Source of the DNA: Nitratiruptor sp. SB155-2 | Lineage (GTDB): Bacteria; Campylobacterota; Campylobacteria; Campylobacterales; Nitratiruptoraceae | Length of the DNA stretch: 64,000 nucleotides | Direction of reading: 5' to 3' | NCBI RefSeq assembly: GCF_000010325.1 | Contig: NC_009662.1 | Coordinates: 1,260,501 to 1,324,500, forward strand | Part shown: piece by piece, positions 7,323-17,111 of the stretch | Position numbering within the stretch: position 1 is the first letter of the stretch | Layout: the number at the start of each line of letters is the position of its first letter | Translations under genes and position numbers: made by a program | The notes under the pieces: generated by a model | What the model saw: the letters and a program-made list of their open reading frames with translations, nothing else | What the model was told of the DNA's origin: nothing | The model's database searches: none

Positions 7323-9448
7323 TTGATTCTATAAATTTTCATCCAAGGACTTAATATCACAGGCTCAAAGAGCATAGGATCATAATTATCAAATAGATAC
7401 ATTTGGAAAAAAATGGAATTAATATACTTATTATCTGCTATAATAGCTTCGCCAAAGCTTTTATTGATAATAAGGCTTAATCCTTTGTCACGAATTTTTT
7501 GTTCTTTATAATGACTTTTCCCATTTTGATCAATACCTATAATATAGACGTTTTTAATTGGAGCCTGCTGGTTCCCGATAAGAATAACAGCCCTTCTTAG
7601 ATCAACTATAAGTTGTCCGATATAAAGTTTCCCTCCTTTTTGAACTACTCTATTTTTGTAATAAAATTTCCTAGAATAAACCTTCCCAGTATTAAGATTA
7701 CGTTCAGAAAAATAAGCAACTGTTGGGAATATATCAAACATTCTGTGAGGTAAAATTAAATAAATATCTCTGTTTAATTTTGGTGGTTTATATTCTTTTG
7801 TTGAAAGATTGGCAAAAAATTCATCAACATTAATCACTTTTTTGTTTTTTATAAACAATTGTGGTGCAACAGTTTTGTTCGTATCTACATATACTTTGAT
7901 GGAAAGTTTCGCTAGATTTGCAGCCAGGCGTTGATCTGAGGTAGTAAGAATCTTTGAAACCAAAAAGTTATCTTCATTGTGTTTCCCCCCATCTATAAGA
8001 GTATTAACGTCTGCATAATACCAAATAGGATATCCATAATCCCACCACGTAATTGCGTAATCTTTAGGAAAACTTTTTTTGTTAAACTCATTAAGTAAAG
8101 CTACTTCACTTTTTAAAAGAGTTGTTGGCGTCAAATAGGGATAACTTTTTAGAGGATAAAATTCCTTGATACTATCAAGCCAACTTACCTTTTCGCAACA
8201 TCCGGTAATATGCGTAATATTTGGAGCCAGGAGAAAAAGAGTACCTAGACTCACTGCTGCTATACGGACCTTTTTGGCTTCAAAACGCTCAGAAAGCCAA
8301 AAAAAGAAGTAAACTGCACTCATTGCGGCAATCGGGACTGCATAAACAGTAAATCGGAGGCCTCCAAAATAGGCAAAAAAACCTATCCCCCACAACGGAA
8401 GCGCAATAATAAACTCTTTATTGCGAATGAGTAATAAAATATATCCTGCAACAGCAATAACAAGCCCCAATAGAGAACCTACAATCCTATCCGCTACGAC
8501 TTCGAAAGGAATTTTACCAGCCTCTCTGACCGTTTCGTTGACGTTAAGAAAATGGAGACCAGCAATTTGATCGGTATGAGAAGTATAAGAGAAAACTTTA
8601 TGCAAAATAATCCCAAAAACATTCCCTATCAAAATAAATGCCAAAAAGCTCACACCTGCAGCAATTTGAAATTTTTTGAGCTCAGTATCATAAGTCTTGA
8701 GTAGAAACCAAAGAACTATCACAAGCAAGAGTTTAAACATCCATAAAATAGGCATTAGTGCAAAAGAAAAAATGATAATCGCTTTATAAGTAAACTTTTC
8801 ATAGCGATAAAACAAAACCAGATACAAAAACATCATAATTCCCATCGCGTAAACAATGGAAAGCCCTTGGTCATAAAGCCAAGGATAAAGAATAACAGTC
8901 AAAGAGGCTGCTAAAATATAGTTTAAAGAGCGAGATTTTATAGCTGAGATCAAAAAAAAGAAAACAAACATAGGTAGCATTGCACTGAACATATCGGTAT
9001 CGTAGTAACCAGCCAATGTCCGGTTGTAGTAGCTCCAGCCAATAGACGCAATAAGCGCACTCAAAAAACCCCATATAACATTGCCATAGAGTCTACCAAC
9101 CAAAATGATTGGTATAACAACAAGGGAACTAAGAACAGGAGGTAAGTAAAGCATCGCCGTATCAAGAGAAATTGGCAGAAGTTTAACGATATAGGCGGTA
9201 ATTACTGCCGTGCCGTACCGCCATACATCCAAGAGCCTTGGATTATCTAGATGCTCATGATACAAAATTTTTTGCGCCCCACTTCCAAAAAAATATCCAT
9301 CTACATTATTAATCATTAACTGGCCATTCCAAAAAAATTCAGGGTTATGACTTGCCCACCCAATCCAGTAAAGATGGAATAGATAAGAAAATATATAGGC
9401 TGTAACAATGGCCAGTATCATCACCATGCTCTTTTTTTGCACATACAT
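7319..9448 (-). CDS. pglB: PglB-type N-oligosaccharyltransferase (STT3 family)
   Basis: This 709-residue protein has about 11-13 membrane helices over the first ~430 residues and a soluble periplasmic C-terminal domain. The acidic motifs NVDGY and YYDTDMF fit the divalent-metal sites, WWDYG is the sequon-binding signature (about residue 465), and RMFDIFPTV gives the MxxI motif of bacterial PglB. The enzyme transfers a lipid-linked glycan to Asn in D/E-x-N-x-S/T sequons. Its place with pglC, pglE and pglF argues that protein N-glycosylation is the output of the operon. Confidence 0.95.
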   Translation of the reverse strand: MYVQKKSMVMILAIVTAYIFSYLFHLYWIGWASHNPEFFWNGQLMINNVDGYFFGSGAQKILYHEHLDNPRLLDVWRYGTAVITAYIVKLLPISLDTAMLYLPPVLSSLVVIPIILVGRLYGNVIWGFLSALIASIGWSYYNRTLAGYYDTDMFSAMLPMFVFFFLISAIKSRSLNYILAASLTVILYPWLYDQGLSIVYAMGIMMFLYLVLFYRYEKFTYKAIIIFSFALMPILWMFKLLLVIVLWFLLKTYDTELKKFQIAAGVSFLAFILIGNVFGIILHKVFSYTSHTDQIAGLHFLNVNETVREAGKIPFEVVADRIVGSLLGLVIAVAGYILLLIRNKEFIIALPLWGIGFFAYFGGLRFTVYAVPIAAMSAVYFFFWLSERFEAKKVRIAAVSLGTLFLLAPNITHITGCCEKVSWLDSIKEFYPLKSYPYLTPTTLLKSEVALLNEFNKKSFPKDYAITWWDYGYPIWYYADVNTLIDGGKHNEDNFLVSKILTTSDQRLAANLAKLSIKVYVDTNKTVAPQLFIKNKKVINVDEFFANLSTKEYKPPKLNRDIYLILPHRMFDIFPTVAYFSERNLNTGKVYSRKFYYKNRVVQKGGKLYIGQLIVDLRRAVILIGNQQAPIKNVYIIGIDQNGKSHYKEQKIRDKGLSLIINKSFGEAIIADNKYINSIFFQMYLFDNYDPMLFEPVILSPWMKIYRIK

Positions 9449-10444
9449 CTACATTCCTTTTATTTTCATTTTCAAAACATCGTATAATCCCGCTAAACTA
9501 CCAACTCCATAACTAAAATGCAGTACCAAAAAAGCGAGTATTTGATGCAATAGAGAGGTATCTTTTTTTATTTGTAAACTTCTCAGTATTATTATAATCA
9601 AATAAAGAGTAAGCAAGAATAAAAACAGATAGAGCATCCATGAAGAAAAAAAGCTCAAAATCAAGCTAATGAGCAATGTCAAAACAAATAAAAGAGGGAT
9701 GAAGTGGCGCAAAGACAAAGAGGAGAGCGTTTTTGTGTAGTATGCTGTCAAGATATTCCATTTTCCATTTTCAAAGCTGTTTTTGGCCAAATCTTTGAAA
9801 TTTTCTCTTGCATAATAGGTACATGTTATATCTGGAACCAAATAGATCTTACCACCTGATTTTTTTAGCCGTTTATTGAACTCGATATCTTGATTACGAA
9901 TAAGCCGTTCATCATAGAGACCAATTTTATTAAAGATCTCTTTCTTATAGCATCCAAAAGGGACAGTATCTACCTCTTGGATCTTTTTTACTCCGCTTCT
10001 GAAGGCGCTCCCTACTCCCAATCTGTCGCTTAAAACATTTTTGATGGCATTGGAGGTTTTTGTTTTATTTTTGACTTCGGTAATAACTACTCCGCCTACA
10101 TTATCCGCATTCAACTTTTTGTGCCAATGAATAAGCTTACTAAAGTAGTCTCTTGGATAGAAGGAGTGAGCATCTAGACGAATAACATACTCCCCTTTTG
10201 CATTTTTGATACCTATATTCATCGCAATTGAAACAACTTTTTTAGGATTGTGGAGAAGTTTAAAAAACTGATACTTCTTTTGATACTCTTTTATAATATC
10301 TATCGTCTTATCACTACTTCCACCATCAATGAGTAAAACTTCCATTTTATCTTTAGGATACTCTTGCTCAATAATGGAATCCAAACATTTAGCAATATAT
10401 TTTTCTTCGTTATAAATAGGAATAATAACAGAAATTTTGCTCAC
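9449..10444 (-). CDS. Family 2 glycosyltransferase with C-terminal membrane helices
   Basis: This 331-residue protein begins with a GT-A fold (SVIIPIYNEEKYI, then LLIDGGSSDKT and RLDAHSFYP as the DxD-like region) and ends with two or three hydrophobic helices from about residue 235. It resembles ExoA-type enzymes. It is expected to add a sugar to the undecaprenyl-linked glycan on the cytoplasmic side. Donor and linkage cannot be read from the sequence. It abuts pglB by one base and overlaps the next gene by four. Confidence 0.85.
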   Translation of the reverse strand: MSKISVIIPIYNEEKYIAKCLDSIIEQEYPKDKMEVLLIDGGSSDKTIDIIKEYQKKYQFFKLLHNPKKVVSIAMNIGIKNAKGEYVIRLDAHSFYPRDYFSKLIHWHKKLNADNVGGVVITEVKNKTKTSNAIKNVLSDRLGVGSAFRSGVKKIQEVDTVPFGCYKKEIFNKIGLYDERLIRNQDIEFNKRLKKSGGKIYLVPDITCTYYARENFKDLAKNSFENGKWNILTAYYTKTLSSLSLRHFIPLLFVLTLLISLILSFFSSWMLYLFLFLLTLYLIIIILRSLQIKKDTSLLHQILAFLVLHFSYGVGSLAGLYDVLKMKIKGM

Positions 10445-11394
10445 CTATTTTCCTTGAAAATAGCATCTATCTTATCTGAAACCATTTTTGGAGTAATCTT
10501 ATCAAGACACTCAAAAGAGTCTTTGATACACCGAATCCCCCAAATCTTTGAATCAAAACATTCACTCTGACGACAGGAAAGCTCTAAATCGATATAGTGG
10601 TTTATCTTCTCATTATAACCACCAATTTCCAATCTATTGGTCATCCCATGAAGAGTCAATGTCTTTTTTTTCAATGCATATCCGATATGCATCAATCCAT
10701 TGTCATTTCCCACAAGAAGATCCAAATGGTTGATTATCGCTATGGTATCTTTTAAAGATTCATTAACAACTGTAATATTTTTACACTCTCTTAACTGCTT
10801 TTTTAAATCCATCTCATCCGGACCAATAAAAACTAAAATATTTTCATCTTGATACTTTTTAAACAACTCCTTATAATTTTCAATACCCCATCTTTTAAAT
10901 TTCTGATTTTTTCCACTTCCTATTGCAAAACCTAAATTTTTTCTATTTTTATCAATATATTTTTCAATTATTTTCTCATTTTTTCGCAAATAGATATAAG
11001 GAGATCGCTTAACCTGGCTTCTATGCAGCAACCTCTTGATGACATCTATATTTTCATCAATTCTATGCCTGTCTTTTCCATTAGATTTGCCAAACCACTC
11101 TTTTACACCTAACAAAAGCGCTAGTTTTTGAAGTTTGTTGACATCTGCTCCTACAGTTCCAACAAGATAGTCATATTTTTTAAAATTTTTTAATGCAAAA
11201 AAAAGTAAATGAATCTTCTTATCAATAACATAAATATTTTCAAATTTATCCAAACCAGTAAGTATTGTCTTGTTGAGAACAGAATGTAATATTAAATCAA
11301 TCTCATAGCCATTATCATAAAGCATCTGCATTATAGGCGTAGCCATAATGGTATCACCAATACCGCCATTATGAAAGATTAAAATTTTTTTCAC
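10441..11394 (-). CDS. Family 9 glycosyltransferase (heptosyltransferase-like)
   Basis: This 317-residue protein has the GT9 N-terminal pattern GGIGDTIMATPIMQML and the C-terminal nucleotide-site segment VVNESLKDTIAIINHLDLLVGNDNGLMHIG. GT9 members usually transfer heptose in LPS core, but many in glycan islands use other sugars. There are two cysteines late in the protein (SCRQSEC, IRCIKDSFEC), so the C-terminus may bind a metal or hold disulfides. The four-base overlaps on both sides imply translational coupling. Confidence 0.82.
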   Translation of the reverse strand: MKKILIFHNGGIGDTIMATPIMQMLYDNGYEIDLILHSVLNKTILTGLDKFENIYVIDKKIHLLFFALKNFKKYDYLVGTVGADVNKLQKLALLLGVKEWFGKSNGKDRHRIDENIDVIKRLLHRSQVKRSPYIYLRKNEKIIEKYIDKNRKNLGFAIGSGKNQKFKRWGIENYKELFKKYQDENILVFIGPDEMDLKKQLRECKNITVVNESLKDTIAIINHLDLLVGNDNGLMHIGYALKKKTLTLHGMTNRLEIGGYNEKINHYIDLELSCRQSECFDSKIWGIRCIKDSFECLDKITPKMVSDKIDAIFKENR

Positions 11395-12452
11395 AAAACA
11401 TCCTTAATAAACTGCAAAAGTTTTTGTGCCTGGTTTTGCCAACTATAGGAAGTAAAATCATAAGAAAACTCTTTTTTTTCAATTCTTTGCATCTTATTTG
11501 GAAAATCCTCTATTGGGCAAAAATGAATATAAGGAAGTCTCTTTTGCTCTAAAACTTTTAAAGGCGTAGCAATTACCTGTGCTCCACCCAAACCATATTC
11601 TAACGCTTTGATAGGAAAAGCGTTATTTGTAAAATCATTGAGATCAAATGGAATCAAACCAATATCCAAAGTTTTAAAGTAATTTACCACTTCATCTGGA
11701 GCAACAGTTCCGATAAAAAGGATATCGTTTTTAAATCTTTTTTTGACATTTCGAAAAAAACTGTTTTTGGAATCACCAACTACTATCATTGCTGTTTGAG
11801 AACTTTTTATTTGTATATACGCTTCACACGCTTTTTCTATCCCTGTCCACTCTTCCACACCTCCTATATAGCCAAAAACCTTTTTGTTTTCGAATCCAAA
11901 CTCTTTTTTTAAAGTTCGCGCTTTTTTAAACTTATCTATATAAACGCCATTTTCGATTGTTATCGTTTTTGGATGAATTTTTTTTACTTTCTCTTCAATC
12001 GCTTCAGTGACACACATGACACCTTTTGCATGTTTTATATCCTTTTCAACCTTTTTTACTCTTTTTTCCGTTAAACCAATAGAAATATTTTGGGTCAAAT
12101 GATCATCAACTAGATCATAAATTACTGGAACTTCAATATTATGCACATCAAATAAAAGAGCATTGGCATTGACTACCACATCTATCTTATATTTTTTAAT
12201 TGCTTGATTAAGTAAAAAAGTATTAATTTGAGGTGCCAAAGATTCTGGTTTAAAGAGAAGGGGCATAAGAAGAAAATTTTCGTTGAGCAAAAAAGTTTGC
12301 AATAGAGTTTTTGTTTGCGAAAATATTTTACTTTTCAATGAGCTATTATCTATATACCAATCTAAAACAATTCCACCGCTATTTTTTGCCAATTCATAAA
12401 CTCTATTGACAACGTTTTTATTTGGTACATGAGGAATAAAGAGTATTTTCAT
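11391..12452 (-). CDS. Family 4-like (group 1) glycosyltransferase
   Basis: This 353-residue GT-B protein has a C-terminal domain with the pattern FGYIGGVEEWTGIEKACEAY and a later E-rich region (FPIKALEYGLGG) that replaces the E-x7-E motif of GT4 enzymes. The N-terminal domain contains IYDLVDDH, typical of this group. It overlaps the flippase gene by 35 bases at its start. The donor sugar is unknown. Confidence 0.8.
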   Translation of the reverse strand: MKILFIPHVPNKNVVNRVYELAKNSGGIVLDWYIDNSSLKSKIFSQTKTLLQTFLLNENFLLMPLLFKPESLAPQINTFLLNQAIKKYKIDVVVNANALLFDVHNIEVPVIYDLVDDHLTQNISIGLTEKRVKKVEKDIKHAKGVMCVTEAIEEKVKKIHPKTITIENGVYIDKFKKARTLKKEFGFENKKVFGYIGGVEEWTGIEKACEAYIQIKSSQTAMIVVGDSKNSFFRNVKKRFKNDILFIGTVAPDEVVNYFKTLDIGLIPFDLNDFTNNAFPIKALEYGLGGAQVIATPLKVLEQKRLPYIHFCPIEDFPNKMQRIEKKEFSYDFTSYSWQNQAQKLLQFIKDVL

Positions 12453-13650
12453 TGAGTAATCTTTTTTTGTATTTAAGTGCTAATAAGAACATTCCCAAAA
12501 AACTTACAATAAAACTGTAAATTACACTTTTTGCATCAAAATGCATTATATAAAACAGTGCAACTACAGACAAAAAAAGTAAAAAGCCAAAAACTCTTAC
12601 TCTGAGTGCCAAGTCAAATCTATTAAATCCCTTAAGAATATTTAATGAAAAAGTAGTATATGCTAGAAATGGGAGCGTTGGCAAGAGAAGATTAAGCATC
12701 TTATAACTTTTTTCATACTCTCTTGGAAAAATAAACTTTACTATGAATGGCGTAAGAAAAAGACTTACAATAATTACTAGAAAAAAGATACTCAAATAAA
12801 AAATAAGTTTTCTATCAAACCTTTTGATCTCATCTATCATACCTCGAGCAATAAGTTTGGATATCTCAGGAAATGTAAAACTATTGAGAGGAAAAACAAA
12901 TATAGAAACCAGTGAAAAAAAGATACTTCTAATAACAACTTGATACTCCGACAAAAAATCTATATCTCGAAAAAGTTTTATAATAATTAATGATGCCAAA
13001 CTTATTCCTAGCCCACTAAAAAAGTACATTAAAGCCGTTAAGATATTGTTTTTGAAAAAATCTTTCACCTGATTAAAGGTAAATTTTTCATAAGTAAATT
13101 TCAATTCAGAGAACTTATAAATAAAAAAGACTTTTATGAGATACGAAAATACAAAAGCAAGAAAAAGGCTATTTAAATCATCCAAAAATGAGCTCAAAAT
13201 AAAAAAAGATCCAACTAATCCTATTGCCATAAATAGATTTTCAAATAGCATAACCCTATACTGCTTCCATGCGGCATTGAAATAGGAAAAAAATATCGCC
13301 AAAGCATTCACAAAAAGCATAATCACTAAATAATAGAGAGGAAAAATTTTATATTCAAAAAAATAGTTATAATAAATAATTTCAAAGCAACAAGTTATAA
13401 TAAAAAGTCCCCAAAAAGAAATTAAATACCAATAAACAACTCCCTTGAAATACTCTTCATCAAAAGCTTTAACTAGACTATCTTTAAATCCACTAAAAGC
13501 CATTACCCCAATAGCAATGAGATCCATAAAAGTATAAAATAAACCTAACTCATGTTTTGATATTTTATAAGAGAGATATATTTTAAATAAAAAATTTATA
13601 CCCATAACCAAAACAGTGATAAAAGATGAAGAGAGTAAAAGTTTTTTCAT
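12418..13650 (-). CDS. Wzx-type polysaccharide flippase (MOP/PST superfamily)
   Basis: This 410-residue protein is almost entirely hydrophobic, with about 12 predicted membrane helices and charged loops, typical of Wzx/RfbX O-antigen flippases. It should move the undecaprenyl-linked oligosaccharide to the periplasm. In Campylobacter the N-glycan is flipped by the ABC transporter PglK, which is not in this window, so this gene is the natural candidate to feed PglB. Very AT-rich with many poly-A/T runs. The family call is firm and the substrate is inferred. Confidence 0.82.
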   Translation of the reverse strand: MKKLLLSSSFITVLVMGINFLFKIYLSYKISKHELGLFYTFMDLIAIGVMAFSGFKDSLVKAFDEEYFKGVVYWYLISFWGLFIITCCFEIIYYNYFFEYKIFPLYYLVIMLFVNALAIFFSYFNAAWKQYRVMLFENLFMAIGLVGSFFILSSFLDDLNSLFLAFVFSYLIKVFFIYKFSELKFTYEKFTFNQVKDFFKNNILTALMYFFSGLGISLASLIIIKLFRDIDFLSEYQVVIRSIFFSLVSIFVFPLNSFTFPEISKLIARGMIDEIKRFDRKLIFYLSIFFLVIIVSLFLTPFIVKFIFPREYEKSYKMLNLLLPTLPFLAYTTFSLNILKGFNRFDLALRVRVFGFLLFLSVVALFYIMHFDAKSVIYSFIVSFLGMFLLALKYKKRLLNENTLYSSCTK

Positions 13651-14330
13651 TGTATTTTTTTGATTATCGCATAAAACTTAAGAACAAATTGGAAAATCAA
13701 AATTGCAAAAGCCATATAGACAAAAATTACATGTTGAAATATTGGATAGAAAAATAATAGCAGTGCTTCTACTTCAATTGTAGATGGAAATGGCTGTATG
13801 TGTTTTTCTTTCATAAAAAGAAGATATCTTTTTAGCAAATTTTTCTCATGAGAATTTTCTAAATCTTTTGTAATACTTTTACTTCCTTGATAATAGAGCA
13901 TATCGTTATATTTGTTTACCAAGCAATTAAAAAAAAGTAACAATAAGAGCACAATCAACAAGTAAACTTGATTAAATTTAAGAAACAAAATCACAAATAA
14001 AACAGGAGCTTTTATCCAATCTGTAAAAACATCTAAAAAAGCACCAAATTTTGATGTTTGGTGAGTAACTCTTGCCAATGCACCATCTACTATATCTAAA
14101 ATATAACTAAATTGATATAAAAAAGCACCTAAAATATAATATTCTTTCCAAAAAGCAATTCCTGCAAAAATAGCAACTATTAAACTTAATAAAGTTACTT
14201 GATTTGGAGTAATTTTTGTTTTATTGGCAAGGTATTTAGTGATAATTAACGATATTTTCAAATTTATAATCAAATCCCACCAGTTACGCTGTTTAAAGAC
14301 TTGTTCAATATGCTTTTTCTCGATTACCAT
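13647..14330 (-). CDS. CDP-alcohol phosphotransferase, copy 1
   Basis: This 227-residue membrane protein has the full family signature DIVDGALAR-x8-G-x3-D-x3-D (around residues 80-105). These enzymes move a phospho-alcohol between a CDP-linked donor and a hydroxyl acceptor. An N-terminal WWDLIINLKIS stretch resembles inositol/glycerol phosphate transferases. It overlaps the second family member by 7 bases. Because a TagD-like cytidylyltransferase sits two genes upstream, the donor may be a CDP-polyol rather than CDP-diacylglycerol. Acceptor unknown. Confidence 0.82.
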   Translation of the reverse strand: MVIEKKHIEQVFKQRNWWDLIINLKISLIITKYLANKTKITPNQVTLLSLIVAIFAGIAFWKEYYILGAFLYQFSYILDIVDGALARVTHQTSKFGAFLDVFTDWIKAPVLFVILFLKFNQVYLLIVLLLLLFFNCLVNKYNDMLYYQGSKSITKDLENSHEKNLLKRYLLFMKEKHIQPFPSTIEVEALLLFFYPIFQHVIFVYMAFAILIFQFVLKFYAIIKKIQ

Positions 14331-14911
14331 TTGAATATCCTATAAAAATAGAACACTATCCCTAAAGCATATAAAAACACTAGGAATAATAATATTTTTG
14401 GATAAAACAGACTTATACTCAAAAATAAAATAACAAAACTCCTATTTAAAAAATAGATAGGTGAAAATATAATTTTTTCTCTTTTATTCAATTTTTCAAA
14501 TTGCACATGAGAATAAATCAAAATATCTTGAATATACGAATACAACATATTTAAAAATATTAATAAATTACCTGAGGAAAAATTATATCTATAAACAAAT
14601 ACCAATAATATTGCATTTTCTACAATTCTATCTGAGATATTGTCTAAAAAAGTGCCTTTTTTAGACAATTGTTTAGTTGCACGTGCTAACTGTCCATCTA
14701 CACAATCAAATAAAAAAGATAGATGCAACAATAAAAATGACAGAACTCTATACTCATAAAAAAAAGATGCTGCAGCAAATATGCCTAATAATAAACTTAC
14801 TGTTGTTATTTGATTTGGAGTCATTTTAGTTTTTGACAAAAGCAATGTCAGTTGATAAGCTATTTTTTGATAAACATAATATGATAAAATATCGGTATAC
14901 TTAATTATCAT
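14324..14911 (-). CDS. CDP-alcohol phosphotransferase, copy 2
   Basis: This 195-residue paralogue of the neighbouring gene has the intact motif DCVDGQLAR-x8-G-x3-D-x3-D (residues ~69-94) and five or six membrane helices. The two copies differ strongly in sequence, so they probably use different acceptors or act in successive steps. The ATGA-type overlap with the cytidylyltransferase gene links their expression. Confidence 0.82.
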   Translation of the reverse strand: MIIKYTDILSYYVYQKIAYQLTLLLSKTKMTPNQITTVSLLLGIFAAASFFYEYRVLSFLLLHLSFLFDCVDGQLARATKQLSKKGTFLDNISDRIVENAILLVFVYRYNFSSGNLLIFLNMLYSYIQDILIYSHVQFEKLNKREKIIFSPIYFLNRSFVILFLSISLFYPKILLFLVFLYALGIVFYFYRIFKW

Positions 14912-15366
14912 TCAAAATGCTTTATAAGTTTATCAACTTCGTATTGGAGTTTTTTCAAATTTTCTATATTAATATCTAAATATTTTTTTAACCTATCTTT
15001 TAATAAAGTTGTTGAAATATTATCCGTTCTTTCTAAATATACTACTTGACAATATTGTTGTAAATAATCAAATTTCCCTTTCCAATCACTTCCCATAACA
15101 AAAATATTAATATTATATTTTTTAATATCTTCAATTTTTTGCTCCCAACTATTCTCAGGAAATACAAAATCAACATATCTAATACTTTTAACAATCTCTA
15201 CTCTATCCTCATATGGAATAAAAATATCTTTATTTTTTAGTTTATTAAACTCATCAGTTGATACTCCAACATATAACTCATCTCCCAAAGCTTTAGCTCT
15301 TTTTAATAGATTTAAATGACCTATATGAAACATATCAAACGTTCCATACGTTAACACTCGTTGCAT
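14908..15366 (-). CDS. TagD-like cytidylyltransferase (glycerol-3-phosphate type)
   Basis: This 152-residue protein has the nucleotidyltransferase HxGH motif (FDMFHIGHLNLLKRAK), the ISTT motif (RTDNISTTLLK) and the GSDWKGKFD segment of TagD/TarD enzymes, which make CDP-glycerol from CTP and glycerol-3-phosphate. An ADP-sugar or other CDP-alcohol synthase is possible. It starts inside the last codons of the toroid-methyltransferase gene and precedes two CDP-alcohol phosphotransferases, so a CDP-alcohol pathway is likely. Confidence 0.83.
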   Translation of the reverse strand: MQRVLTYGTFDMFHIGHLNLLKRAKALGDELYVGVSTDEFNKLKNKDIFIPYEDRVEIVKSIRYVDFVFPENSWEQKIEDIKKYNINIFVMGSDWKGKFDYLQQYCQVVYLERTDNISTTLLKDRLKKYLDINIENLKKLQYEVDKLIKHFE

Positions 15367-17111
15367 AAAACTTTTCCTTTTAGAAAATAGTATCTATTTA
15401 CAAATCTCTTTCCATTTCCTTCAATAACTTCAATATTTTCTAATTTGAATCCATTTTCTTTCAAAATTTTTTCCCACTCCTTTTCACTATACCATTTCTC
15501 TCTAAAAGGGGAATCAAAAGGATACATCCATTTACCTTTGAATTCCAAAATAGGTTTTAATATTCCTAAAATAGAATAAGGATTTCTGTCTCCTATAATT
15601 ATCTCACCATTATTTTTTAATACTCTTTTAATCTCCTTTAAGGCACTATCAATATAAGTATGTTGTAATACTTCAAAAGCCATTACTACATCAAAAAAAT
15701 TGTCTTTAAAAGGAATATTATAAACACTACTTTTTAAAATATTTTCTTCTTCAAAGCCAGGATCTAGTCCAAAAAACTCTATATTCTTAAACTCTTTTTG
15801 TAGTTCATTTATAATTGCCCCCTTCCCACATCCAACATCAAGCACTTTTATCTTTTTATTTTTTGACAAAATATTCTTTAATCTTCTAATATACTCTTTA
15901 TCCATATAAGATAAATTATTTGTTACTACATCAGAGAAAATATTGAAAGCATTTTTTACGAAATTTTCTTGTTCAATTTCTTTACTTAAATTTTCATATT
16001 CCAACAAAGCATCTATAAAAAACTTATTTGTCCAATTGACAAAATCAAAGCTTCCATATTTTCCCCAAAAAGGAATAGAAGCACTAAATCCGCCTTGCAT
16101 AATTGAGCTTTTAAGCTGTTTTGCTTTAAGATAAAAAATGGTATTTATCGCACATTTTTTATAATCTTCATCATTAGTTATTTTATAGAGCCTTAAAGCA
16201 ACTCCAGCCCATTGAGCAAGACCTGTCATACATCTTTCTTTGTTTACACAATTGAAACTACTATCATATTGAGAACATAATATCAAATCTCGATTTAAGT
16301 TTATCTCTTTGAAGCGATTTGCATTTTTCAAAATAGCTTCTAAAATCTTTTTATCTCTATTTAATTCAAAAACATCCAATAATCCTTCTAAAACATAAAT
16401 TAAAGTATGCAAAAATGGTGGTACACCTTCTAAAAAAGAAGAAAGTTGAAAAAAATCATTTCCATCCTGCTTACTTAAAACCCACGCAATACTTTTTAAA
16501 GCTGCCTCTTTAATTTTTTCATCATCTGCTAAATTTCCATATATATACATCGCAGCTGCCACGCGCGAATAATAGGTATGAGGCTGCTTATTGTAAGCTA
16601 CTCTTTTCCAACTACCATCCTTTTCTTGGTTATTTATAAGCCAGTATGCTGCTTTTTTTGCTACTTCTAAATACTTTAGATCTTTCATTTTTTTATACAA
16701 AAAATTAAGCCCAATCAAACATTGACCAGTATCAAAAGCAAAGGGCTCGTGATGATCTATTTCACTAAAACTTCCATCTTCATTTTGCACACTTAATAGC
16801 CACTCTCCTGCTCTTTTAGCAGATTTTATATAGCTATCTTCTTTTAAATATTCCCCAACTCTCCACATCGATGGTATGAGATACCCGGTCGTTTCAATAT
16901 AACTTTTATCTCTTCCATCGATGAAGGAGAATTTCCTGCTATATCCACCATCTTCATTTTGCATAAAAAGTAACCAATCAGCAGCCAATTTCAAATGTGT
17001 TGTATTGTCAAAAACAGTTTCATCATACAAAGACTCTATAGAAACCTGTAAAATATTTGGATATTTTAAGGTATGTAAAAATCCAAAAATTTTATAAAAT
17101 TGTTGTTTCAA
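15351..17111 (-). CDS. Alpha/alpha-toroid domain fused to a SAM methyltransferase
   Basis: This is a 586-residue two-domain protein. Residues 1-390 carry repeated helical-hairpin signatures (QNEDGGY, QNEDGSF, QEKDGSW) like the QW repeats of terpene cyclases and the toroids of glycosidases, lyases and uronate epimerases. Residues ~410-580 are a type-11 methyltransferase with VLDVGCGKG (motif I) and [10 protein letters not shown]. The TTG start at 17111 has an AAGGAG site 8 bases upstream. No signal peptide is seen. The N-terminal domain could act on a glycan or a polyprenol; sequence alone does not decide. Confidence 0.75.
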   Translation of the reverse strand: MKQQFYKIFGFLHTLKYPNILQVSIESLYDETVFDNTTHLKLAADWLLFMQNEDGGYSRKFSFIDGRDKSYIETTGYLIPSMWRVGEYLKEDSYIKSAKRAGEWLLSVQNEDGSFSEIDHHEPFAFDTGQCLIGLNFLYKKMKDLKYLEVAKKAAYWLINNQEKDGSWKRVAYNKQPHTYYSRVAAAMYIYGNLADDEKIKEAALKSIAWVLSKQDGNDFFQLSSFLEGVPPFLHTLIYVLEGLLDVFELNRDKKILEAILKNANRFKEINLNRDLILCSQYDSSFNCVNKERCMTGLAQWAGVALRLYKITNDEDYKKCAINTIFYLKAKQLKSSIMQGGFSASIPFWGKYGSFDFVNWTNKFFIDALLEYENLSKEIEQENFVKNAFNIFSDVVTNNLSYMDKEYIRRLKNILSKNKKIKVLDVGCGKGAIINELQKEFKNIEFFGLDPGFEEENILKSSVYNIPFKDNFFDVVMAFEVLQHTYIDSALKEIKRVLKNNGEIIIGDRNPYSILGILKPILEFKGKWMYPFDSPFREKWYSEKEWEKILKENGFKLENIEVIEGNGKRFVNRYYFLKGKVLCNEC

